A stretch of 64,000 nt of DNA from Azospirillum brasilense (lineage in GTDB: Bacteria > Pseudomonadota > Alphaproteobacteria > Azospirillales > Azospirillaceae), in assembly GCF_005222205.1 (NCBI RefSeq), contig NZ_CP032345.1, positions 2,481,501 to 2,545,500 on the forward strand. Direction: 5' to 3'. This document shows positions 40,455 through 47,418 of this stretch, piece after piece. The position numbers were made by a program, and so were the translations under genes. Position 1 is the first letter of the stretch; the number at the start of each line of letters is the position of its first letter. A model generated the notes under the pieces. It saw nothing but the letters and a program-made list of their open reading frames with translations, was not told the origin of the DNA and did not search any database.

Positions 40455-41814
40455 GCGTGATCGTCGTCTGGGTCATCTCGTCGGCGGTGGACACCAGCTT
40501 GGAGGCGGCGGAGTAGGTGCGCTGCGCCTGGATCAGCGTGGTGAACTGCTCCTCGATCTTGACGTTGGAGCCCTCGACGCTGGCCGTGTTCAGCGACGCC
40601 CCGACGGTCTTCGGCGCGCTGGTGCCGGTCTCGCTGGTCAGATTGCCGAAGGAGTTCAGGCGGATGGCGCCCGAATTGGCGGTGGTCCGGAACATGGTGC
40701 CGGACACGCTTTCCAGGTCGGTCGGGTTGACCACCGTCGCGTCGGGGATGCGGTAGACGTAGCGCTGCTTTCCGCCCTGGAAGTTCGCGGCGACGAAGCC
40801 ATCCGCGGTCAGCTCCGCCCCCTGATAGGTGCCGGCCCGGATGCCGTTGTTGCCCTGGACGATGCCCAGATCCATGCCGGCGATGCTGGTGATGGAGTTG
40901 CTCATCTTCCCGTAGGCCCCGAGATCCAGCGTCGTCTGGGCGAAGTTGCCGCCGGGATTCAGGGTCAGGGTCACCGGGGTGCCGGTGGGGCCGCCGGTCA
41001 GGGTGCCGTTGCGGGCGAAGTTCAGCGTGCCGAGCGATGTCCAGGTGGTGGGGTCGTTCACGTTGCCGTTGCCCACCGGCTTGCCGTCGGCGCCGACGAC
41101 CCCGGCGTTGAAGACCTGCCACGTCGAGGTGCCGTCCTCCGCCTGCCCGGTCTTCACGAAGCGCAGCGCCATCGCCCCGTCGGCGCCGTTCTTGTCCACC
41201 ATGTTCAGAACGACGCCGGTCGTGTTCGCCGTGGTGATCTCGCCGGTCACCGGGGCCTGGTCGTAGGGCAGGTTGAGGTTCAGCGACGCCTGGGTCGAGG
41301 CTTCGCGGTAATCCTGCAACCCGCTCAGCGAGACCGGGGTCATGCTGCTGAGGCTGCCGAAGGAGCCGGTGCCGCTGGCGGGGTCGAGCTTGAAGCCCAT
41401 CAGCGCCTTGCCGGCGCCGTTCACCAGACGGCCTTCCTTGTCGGGGGAAAAGTCGCCCGACCGCGTCAGGAAGACCGAATCGTCGCTGGTCTGGGTGGTG
41501 GTCGCGGTCGTGCCGGCCTGGAAGTCCATATCCTGGACGACGAAGAAGCCGTTGCCGACGATGGCCGCGTTGGTGGTGACGTCGGTCCGGGTGACGGTGC
41601 CGCCGCTGTGGTCCAACCGCTCGAAGGCGCGCACGCCGTTGCCGGGGTCCTTGTTGCCGGTGCGGTCGCTCAGCACGAAGTCGGAGAACTGCGTCTCCGA
41701 CGCCTTGAAGCCGGACGTGGAGGCGTTCGCGATGTTGTTCGAAATGGTGCCCAGGGCGCGGTTCTGCGCCGTCAGCCCGAGAACGCCATTGTTGAAGATC
41801 GTGGTGATGCCCAT
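40444..41814 (-). CDS. flgE: Flagellar hook protein FlgE
   Basis: 456 residues. The N-terminal rod motif is MGITTIFNNGVLGLTAQNRALGTISNNIANASTSGFKASETQFSDFV. A hook-specific variable middle follows (Thr/Asn/Gly-rich, about 150-330). The C-terminal coil reads KTVGASLNTASVEGSNVKIEEQFTTLIQAQRTYSAASKLVSTADEMTQTTITLKS. It builds the flexible hook between rod and filament. It is monocistronic here, away from other flagellar genes, and a consensus sigma-54 promoter lies about 60 bases before the ATG. A GAGG ribosome site is 10 bases upstream of the start. Confidence 0.93.
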   Translation of the reverse strand: MGITTIFNNGVLGLTAQNRALGTISNNIANASTSGFKASETQFSDFVLSDRTGNKDPGNGVRAFERLDHSGGTVTRTDVTTNAAIVGNGFFVVQDMDFQAGTTATTTQTSDDSVFLTRSGDFSPDKEGRLVNGAGKALMGFKLDPASGTGSFGSLSSMTPVSLSGLQDYREASTQASLNLNLPYDQAPVTGEITTANTTGVVLNMVDKNGADGAMALRFVKTGQAEDGTSTWQVFNAGVVGADGKPVGNGNVNDPTTWTSLGTLNFARNGTLTGGPTGTPVTLTLNPGGNFAQTTLDLGAYGKMSNSITSIAGMDLGIVQGNNGIRAGTYQGAELTADGFVAANFQGGKQRYVYRIPDATVVNPTDLESVSGTMFRTTANSGAIRLNSFGNLTSETGTSAPKTVGASLNTASVEGSNVKIEEQFTTLIQAQRTYSAASKLVSTADEMTQTTITLKS

Positions 41815-41872
41815 GGTCCGGCCGCCTCATTCCCGTCCGTGCGCGTCCGCCGGAACGCGCCGAACAGGAGGT

Positions 41873-41889
41873 TGCAACCGTCGTGCCAA
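41873..41889 (-). promoter_or_regulatory. Sigma-54 promoter of flgE
   Basis: On the minus strand TTGGCACGACGGTTGCA matches every fixed position of the -24/-12 consensus YTGGCACGRNNNTTGCW. The expected start of transcription is about 12 bases downstream, giving a 5' leader of roughly 50 bases before the flgE ATG at 41814. Flagellar hook genes are classically driven by sigma-54 with FlbD-like activators in alphaproteobacteria. Confidence 0.9.
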
Positions 41890-42012
41890 AAGGCGGGGAA
41901 GGCATTTGCCCGGGCCGCAGGGCGAAGGGATGGGCAGAAATTTCCCGGCGAAAGCGGCTCCTCACCGTCCGCTGGGCAGCTTTCGCCCACCCGGCCACTC
42001 GATCGACGGGTC

Positions 42013-42705
42013 TCAGTCGACCGGTTCGAACATCTTGGTCTGGGAATTGATGGCCCACAGGTCGCCGCTGTCCAGGTCGAACCACCAGCCGTGCAACTCC
42101 AGCGACCCGGCCTCGACCCGCTCGCGCACGAAGGGGAAGGTCATCAGGTTGTCGACCGAGGTGCGGACGGCGGCGCGCTCGATCACGTCGGGCTTCTGCT
42201 GAAGGCGCTCGAACTCGGCCTTGCGCCGTTCCTCGTCGGTGTCCCCCTGGGCGGGCGGGATGTAGGGATCGAGCGCCGCGCTGGCGATGGACACCCAGGG
42301 CGACACGAAGTCGTTCTGGTCCGGCTCGCCCTTGCGCAGGCGGATCAGCCCCTGGATGCCGCCGCACAGGGCGTGGCCCAGCACGATGACGTGGCTGACC
42401 TGGAGCACCCGCACGGCGTATTCGATGGCCGCCGAGGTGCCGTGGTAGCTGCCGTCCGGCTGGTAGGGCGGGACGAGGTTGGCGACGTTGCGGACGACGA
42501 ACATCTCGCCCGGTTCGGCCTCGGTCAGCAGCGCGGGATCGACGCGGCTGTCGGAGCAGCCGATCATCAGGATCTTCGGCTTCTGCCCCTGCTCGACGAG
42601 CTGGCGCATGCTGTCGGGGCGGCGCTCGTAGTAACGCGCCCGGAAACCTTTCATCCCGGCGAGAAGCTGACGAATCGGAACGTCCTGGTCGCGGGTGTGT
42701 GGCAT
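42013..42705 (-). CDS. Beta-class carbonic anhydrase
   Basis: 230 residues. The zinc ligands are C50 (LMIGCSDSRVDP, with D52 and R54), H111 and C114 (VLGHALCGG). The enzyme hydrates CO2 to bicarbonate, which can feed carboxylases such as PurK and acetyl-CoA carboxylase. The C-terminal VEAGSLELHGWWFDLDSGDLWAI strand is typical. Full family length; the start ATG at 42705 begins MPHTRDQDVP. Confidence 0.95.
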   Translation of the reverse strand: MPHTRDQDVPIRQLLAGMKGFRARYYERRPDSMRQLVEQGQKPKILMIGCSDSRVDPALLTEAEPGEMFVVRNVANLVPPYQPDGSYHGTSAAIEYAVRVLQVSHVIVLGHALCGGIQGLIRLRKGEPDQNDFVSPWVSIASAALDPYIPPAQGDTDEERRKAEFERLQQKPDVIERAAVRTSVDNLMTFPFVRERVEAGSLELHGWWFDLDSGDLWAINSQTKMFEPVD

Positions 42706-42762
42706 CGTTCTGATACCCTTCTTCGGTCGGGATTTAGCGGATGCGGTATAGCCCAGGCCGGA

Positions 42763-43356
42763 TCATGTTTCCAGAACCTCGGCAGGCGCCGGCTCGCCCC
42801 AGCGGCGGACGATGCCCGCGTCCAGGCCGAACAGGTCGAGCGCGCGCCCCACGGCATGGTCCACCAGATCGTCGATGGTCTGCGGGCGGCTGTAGAAGGC
42901 GGGGACCGGCGGGGCGATCACCGCCCCCATCTCGGCCAGCTGGGTCATCGTGCGCAGGTGCCCAAGATGCAATGGCGTCTCGCGCACCATCAGCACCAGC
43001 GGGCGCCGCTCCTTCAGCGTGACGTCGGCGGCGCGGGTCAGCAGGGTGGAGGTCACGCCCGTGGCGATCTCGCTCATCGTGCGGACGGAACAGGGGGCAA
43101 CGATCATGCCCATGGCGCGGAAGCTGCCGCTGGCGATGGCCGCGCCGATGTCGGCGGCGGCGTAGGACACGTCGGCGAGAGCGCGCAGCTCCGCCACCTT
43201 CATGTCCGTCTCATGGGCCAGGGTGACCTCGGCCGACCGGCTGACGACGAGGTGCGATTCGACGCCGATCCGGCGCAGCACGGACAGCAGCCGGATGCCC
43301 AGGATCACGCCCGAGGCTCCGCTGATTCCGACGACAAGACGGGAGGGTGCAGTCAT
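42763..43356 (-). CDS. ubiX: Flavin prenyltransferase UbiX
   Basis: 197 residues. It opens with RLVVGISGASGVILGIRLLSVLRRIGVESHLVVSRSAEVTLAHE, with the middle RAMGMIVAPCSVRTMSEIATGVTSTLLTRAADVTLKERRPLVLMVRETPLHLGHLRTMTQLAEMGAVIAPPVPAFYSRPQTIDDLVDHAVGRALDLFGL. UbiX makes prenylated FMN for UbiD-type decarboxylases of the ubiquinone pathway. No ubiD is in the window. The start (MTAPSRL) has a weak ribosome site; in-frame extension upstream is not protein-like. Confidence 0.95.
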   Translation of the reverse strand: MTAPSRLVVGISGASGVILGIRLLSVLRRIGVESHLVVSRSAEVTLAHETDMKVAELRALADVSYAAADIGAAIASGSFRAMGMIVAPCSVRTMSEIATGVTSTLLTRAADVTLKERRPLVLMVRETPLHLGHLRTMTQLAEMGAVIAPPVPAFYSRPQTIDDLVDHAVGRALDLFGLDAGIVRRWGEPAPAEVLET

Positions 43357-43485
43357 GCCGAAGAAGTAGCGCGCGGGCCGGGCGCCGTCCAGAGCGCGAT
43401 CTTCACGGATTCCGAAGGGCCGGGCGCATTCCGAAGAACCGGTCGCCGGGGGCGGAGGGACGGACCGCTCCCGGCGCATAAAAGC

Positions 43486-43517
43486 AAAAAGCCCCCCTCC
43501 CGCCGGGGGAGAGGGGC
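43486..43517 (-). terminator. Terminator after trcR
   Basis: The stem GCCCCTCTCCC / GGGAGGGGGGC (one G-U pair) with a 5-base loop is followed by TTTTT on the minus strand. It lies about 13 bases past the trcR stop. Confidence 0.82.
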
Positions 43518-43530
43518 CGGGAAAGCGGCG

Positions 43531-44148
43531 TCAGCGCGCCTCTTCCCGCTCCGAATAGGGCGACTCGTCGCCGTAGCCTTCCTCGCCGTCCTGGGCCTCG
43601 CGCTCCTCCTGCGACAGCGGGACGCCGCCGCGGCGGACGGCCAGGGCCAGGGCCTCCTCCAACTCGCGCTGGGTGCAGAGGCCGAGCAGCACGGGGTTGC
43701 GCGGCTTGATGTTCGGCGCGTTCCAGTGCGTGCGGTCGCGCACCGCCGCGATGGTCGGCTTGGTCGTGCCGATCAGGCGGCAGAGCTGGGCGTCCGACAG
43801 TTCCGGATGGTGCTTCAGCAGCCAGGCGATGGCGTCCGGCTTGTCGCCGCGCTTGGTGATCGGGGTGTAGCGCGGCCCCTTGGACCGGGCCGCCGGCAGC
43901 GGCAGGTCGGGGACCAGCAGCTTCAGGCGCAGATCCTGGTTGCGCTCGCAGCGTTCGATCTCGCCCTTGGTCAACTGACCGTTGGCCACCGGGTCCAGCC
44001 CGACCATGCCGACCGCCACCTCGCCATCGGCGATGGCCTGGACCTCCAGGGAATGCAGGCCGCAGAAGGCGGCGATCTGCTCGAAGGTCAAGGATGTGTT
44101 CTCGACCAGCCAGACGGCCGTCGCTTTCGGCATCAAGGGCAGTGCCAT
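43531..44148 (-). CDS. trcR: TrcR/DUF1013 cell-cycle transcriptional regulator
   Basis: 205 residues with the DUF1013 layout. A first helix-turn-helix like segment (MPKATAVWLVENTSLTFEQIAAFCGLHSLEVQAIADGE) is followed by KPDAIAWLLKHHPELSDAQLCRLIGTTKPTIAAVRDRTHWNAPNIKPRNPVLLGLCTQRELEEAL. In Caulobacter the homologue TrcR is a regulator associated with RNA polymerase and the cell cycle. The start has a perfect AGGAGGG. The acidic C-terminal tail (DGEEGYGDESPYSEREE) may be disordered. Confidence 0.92.
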   Translation of the reverse strand: MALPLMPKATAVWLVENTSLTFEQIAAFCGLHSLEVQAIADGEVAVGMVGLDPVANGQLTKGEIERCERNQDLRLKLLVPDLPLPAARSKGPRYTPITKRGDKPDAIAWLLKHHPELSDAQLCRLIGTTKPTIAAVRDRTHWNAPNIKPRNPVLLGLCTQRELEEALALAVRRGGVPLSQEEREAQDGEEGYGDESPYSEREEAR

Positions 44149-44470
44149 CGTCCCTCCTGACAACTCCAACCCGACCGCACCCGCTGGCGGGTGGCGCGAT
44201 CGGCCATAACTATACCGGATGGTCCCGAGCTTCGCCCTCCATATAGGGCCGGAACCGGTCGATGTAAGCGTGCTCGGGCAGGCGGCCGGGAAAACCCGGA
44301 CGCCGATCCTTCTGCTAACCGTCTTGGCGCGCTTTAGCAAGCCCACCCGGCCGTCCGGGAACAAGAATGAAGCGAAAAAAATGCTTGAAAGGGAATTCCC
44401 GGCTGTGCTGCCGGGGAATTCCCTTCGCAATTGAACGGTTCGCGGGTGCGGCGACGGTCAGCCCGCCACC
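44149..44470. other. Intergenic region with terminator
   Basis: About 320 bases upstream of trcR and downstream of the quinone oxidoreductase. The stretch 44375-44425 contains the oxidoreductase terminator; the remainder should carry the trcR promoter. No gene found. Confidence 0.5.
44389..44425 (-). terminator. Terminator of the quinone oxidoreductase
   Basis: The stem AAGGGAATTCCCGGC pairs with GCCGGGGAATTCCCTT (one bulged G), with a 6-base loop. On the minus strand it is followed by TTTCAAGCATTTTTTT, including seven T's at 44375-44381. Confidence 0.8.
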
Positions 44471-45475
44471 TCAGGCCACCGTCATGACGATCTTGCCGAT
44501 GTGCGCGCTGGATTCCATCAGGGCGTGCGCTTCGGCCGCCTGCTCCAGCGTGAACACCTTGTGGATCACCGGCTTGACCGTGCCGCCTTCCAGCAGCGGC
44601 CAGACCTTCTCGCGCAGGGCGGCGGCGATGCGGCCCTTCTCCTCGACCGAGCGGGCGCGCAGGGTCGAGCCGGTGAGGGTCAGGCGCTTGGTCATCACCG
44701 GGAACATGTTGATGGAGACCTTCGGCCCCTGCAGGAAGGCGATGGAGACGTGCCGTCCGTCCGGGGCCATGATGCCGATGTCGCGGGCGATGTAGTCGCC
44801 GCCGACCATGTCCAGCACCACGTCGACGCCGCGCCCGCCGGTCTCCTTCTGGATGACGGCGGCGAAATCCTCGGTCTTGTAGTCGATGGCGCGGTCGGCA
44901 CCCAGCTCCTCGCAGGCGCGGCACTTCTCGGCGCTGCCGGCGGTGGTGAAGACCTTGGCGCCAAAGGCCTTGGCGAGCTGGATGGCCGTGGTGCCGATGC
45001 CGCTGGAGCCGCCATGGACCAGCAGCGTCTCGCCGGGCTTCAGCGCGCCGCGCTCGAACACGTTGGTCCAGACGGTGAAGAAGGTCTCCGGAACGGCGGC
45101 GGCCTCGACCATGCTGTAGCCCTTCGGCACGGGCAGGAGCTGCGGCGCCGGGACCACGCAATACTGGGCGTAGCCGCCGCCGGCGATCAGGGCGCAGACC
45201 GCGTCGTCGGCGGCCCACTCGGTGACGCCCTCGCCCAGGGCGACGACGCGCCCGGCGATCTCCAGGCCGGGCAGGTCCGAGGCGCCCGGCGGCGGGTCGT
45301 AGCGGCCCTGGCGCTGCAGCATGTCGGGACGGTTGACGCCCGCGGCCTCCACCGCCACCAGAACCTCGCCGGGGCCGGGCACCGGGGCGGGGCGCTGCAC
45401 GGTGCGCAGGACCTCCGGGCCGCCGGGTTGCGAAATCTCCACGCAGGTCATGCTGTCCGGCAGGGCGATGCCCAT
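44471..45475 (-). CDS. NAD(P)H-quinone oxidoreductase, PIG3-like MDR family
   Basis: 334 residues, medium-chain dehydrogenase without the zinc site. PPGASDLPGLEIAGRVVALGEGV opens the first domain. The nucleotide fold reads GETLLVHGGSSGIGTTAIQLAKAFGAKVFTTAGSAEKCRACEELGADRAIDYKTEDFAA, and the PIG3 type continues with VDVVLDMVGGDYIARDIGIMAPDGRHVSIAFLQG. It reduces quinones or enones with NADPH. The start at 45475 has GGGGGAG 6 bases upstream. Confidence 0.9.
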   Translation of the reverse strand: MGIALPDSMTCVEISQPGGPEVLRTVQRPAPVPGPGEVLVAVEAAGVNRPDMLQRQGRYDPPPGASDLPGLEIAGRVVALGEGVTEWAADDAVCALIAGGGYAQYCVVPAPQLLPVPKGYSMVEAAAVPETFFTVWTNVFERGALKPGETLLVHGGSSGIGTTAIQLAKAFGAKVFTTAGSAEKCRACEELGADRAIDYKTEDFAAVIQKETGGRGVDVVLDMVGGDYIARDIGIMAPDGRHVSIAFLQGPKVSINMFPVMTKRLTLTGSTLRARSVEEKGRIAAALREKVWPLLEGGTVKPVIHKVFTLEQAAEAHALMESSAHIGKIVMTVA

Positions 45476-45675
45476 GGTGTCTCCCCCATTCCTCGTTGAC
45501 GCGGTGTCCGCCGATCCGGCCGTCGCCGATCCGGGCGGCCGGGCCGTTTGTGTCCGCAGGCGTCCAAAGTTAGAATTCCGCACCGGCGCTGACAAGCACG
45601 CCCCGCCGGCCTTTCCGACGGGCGGGAAGCGGACGGCGCGGGGCAGGGATGCGCGAACACGGGAGGAGACGCCCT

Positions 45676-45864
45676 ATGGACATCGACGATCTGGAGCCGC
45701 GCAAGGCCAAGCCGGCGCTGAAGGACCTGACCGCGCTGGGCGTGGCGGAGCTGAAGGACTACATCGCCGGGCTGGAGGCGGAGATCGCCCGCGCCCGCGC
45801 CGCCATCGCCGCCAAGGAGGTGCAGAAGAACGCCGCCGAAGCCTTCTTCAAGAAGCCGTCCTGA
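45676..45864 (+). CDS. DUF1192 small protein
   Basis: A 62-residue coiled-coil protein of the DUF1192 family: LTALGVAELKDYIAGLEAEIARARAAIAAKEVQKNAAEAFFK. Family function is unknown. The ATG follows GGGAGGAGACG, a clear ribosome site. Convergent with the DUF2189 gene; the palindromic repeat at 45885-46023 lies between their ends. Confidence 0.85.
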   Translation: MDIDDLEPRKAKPALKDLTALGVAELKDYIAGLEAEIARARAAIAAKEVQKNAAEAFFKKPS

Positions 45865-45884
45865 GAAGGGGGAATGACGATTTT

Positions 45885-46023
45885 CCCTCTCCCGCCCCGG
45901 GAGAGGGAAGGCGCCCGCGCTGCGCGCGGGAAGGGTGAGGGTGCCGGCAACGGGCTGTCATATGATCCTGACCTTACCCTCACCCGGCCCTTCGGGCCAC
46001 CCTCTCCCGGGACGGGAGAGGGG
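45885..46023. repeat. Composite palindromic repeat, copy A
   Basis: 139 bases. Each end is a short hairpin of the CCCTCTCCC/GGGAGAGGG type, with a long central loop flanked by GTGAGGG and CCCTCAC, and a GGCCCTTCGGGCC hairpin beside the right arm. The outer ends are complementary to each other, so the whole unit can fold into one long structure. Copy B at 63303-63420 has the same architecture in the opposite orientation. It lies between the ends of two convergent genes. Confidence 0.85.
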
Positions 46024-46040
46024 TATAAGGCCATGATATC

Positions 46041-46880
46041 TCAGTCCGCGCCGACCAGGTCGCGGTAGCAGTGCCAGGAGGCGTGCCCGATCAGCGGCAG
46101 GGCCAGCGCCAGTCCCAGGAAGCCGGTGACCATCCCCGCCGCGGTGAACAGCACGATCAGGAAGGCCCAGCCGGCCATGGTGCGAAGATTCTCGCGCAGC
46201 ACCGCGACGCTGGTCGCCATGGCGGTGAAGCTGTCGGTCTCGCGGTCGAGCAGCATCGGGATCGACACCACGCTGATGGCGAAGACCGCCGTGGCGATGA
46301 CGCCGCCGACAAGGGTGCCGGTCAGCAGGAACGGGATCGTCTGGGCCGAGAAGAAGATGCGGTCGACGAGCTGGTCGAAGGCCGGCGGCTCCGTCGCGAA
46401 GAACAGCGCGAAGATCAGAAAGGCGATGCGGATCCAGGCCAGCATGGCCAGCATCAGCGCCAGCCCGATCCCGGCGATCTGCACGCCGTTGCGGCGGTAG
46501 GCCCCGGCGACCTTCATCAGGGTCGGCGTCTCCCCCCGCTCCAAGAGGCGGCTGGTCTCGTAGAGGCCGACGGCGAAGACCGGCCCCAGCAGCATGAAGC
46601 CCGCCGCCATCGGCAGGACCAGATACTGCATGTCCTGCATCGCCAGCACCGCCACCAGGGCGAGGCTGGACAGCACCGCCAGCAGGCCGTAGGCGGCGCT
46701 GATCATGGGGCTGGCGCACATGTCGCGCCAGCCGGCGCTCAGCCACAGCCAGGGGCGGTCGACGTCGACGCTGCGGATCCGTGGAAGATAAGGGGCCGGC
46801 TTGTGGAACTCGGAGGGTTCCTTGCGCCGGATCGGCCGATGGAATTGGGACGCACCGCGGTGAGACGACATGTCGACCAT
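46041..46880 (-). CDS. DUF2189 membrane protein
   Basis: 279 residues. After a polar N-terminal segment (about 75 residues, ending GWRDMCASPMISAAYG) there are about six transmembrane helices, including ALVAVLAMQDMQYLVLPMAAGFMLLGPVFAVGLYETSRLLERGE and the C-terminal GWAFLIVLFTAAGMVTGFLGLALALPLIGHASWHCYRDLV. GHASWHxYRDxV is typical of DUF2189. Role unknown. The start at 46880 has GGAGG 9 bases upstream. Confidence 0.9.
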   Translation of the reverse strand: MVDMSSHRGASQFHRPIRRKEPSEFHKPAPYLPRIRSVDVDRPWLWLSAGWRDMCASPMISAAYGLLAVLSSLALVAVLAMQDMQYLVLPMAAGFMLLGPVFAVGLYETSRLLERGETPTLMKVAGAYRRNGVQIAGIGLALMLAMLAWIRIAFLIFALFFATEPPAFDQLVDRIFFSAQTIPFLLTGTLVGGVIATAVFAISVVSIPMLLDRETDSFTAMATSVAVLRENLRTMAGWAFLIVLFTAAGMVTGFLGLALALPLIGHASWHCYRDLVGAD

Positions 46881-47024
46881 GATGATGGTCCTCCCCTTTG
46901 CCCATTGCGCCTCTCGTGAGGGGAACTGTAGCAAAGCGGTCCGCAGCGATCCAGATTGTCTTATGGACGAATTGTTAGAATACCAAATTGTCACAAAAGC
47001 GATACCAAAGCACGGGCTTGGCCG

Positions 47025-47213
47025 TCACTCGTCCCGCTCGCCCTCCACCTTCTTGCCGTCCAGCTCGGCCGCGCGGCGCTCGGCCTCCTGGCGGTCGCGC
47101 AGCTTCTCGGTCTTGGTGCGGCCGAAGCGGATGCGGTTCGCCTCGGCGTTTTTTTCACGCTCTTCCTTCTGGCGCATCTTCCGGAAGCGGTTCAGGTTCA
47201 CGACATCGGCCAT
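47025..47213 (-). CDS. DUF4169 small protein
   Basis: A 62-residue highly charged protein: MADVVNLNRFRKMRQKEEREKNAEANRIRFGRTKTEKLRDRQEAERRAAELDG matches DUF4169. Predicted single long helix. AGGAG lies 10 bases before the ATG. It is divergent from the large AsmA gene with about 200 bases between. Confidence 0.85.
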   Translation of the reverse strand: MADVVNLNRFRKMRQKEEREKNAEANRIRFGRTKTEKLRDRQEAERRAAELDGKKVEGERDE

Positions 47214-47418
47214 AGGGCGCGTCTCCTGAGGGCGGGGCGTATCGTCTTTTGGACAACTCGGCCGTTGGAATGCCCAAATTGCTTGTTTTCTTTCGGGACG
47301 ATAGTTTAGCGAAACCCCGTGCCACCCGGAAGACCGGAGCGGGCGCCAGCGGTTCTCGCGGCTTGTGGCGGAAACACGGCGACTCAACAGCCGAACGGTG
47401 GGGAAGGCGCGTCAACCG

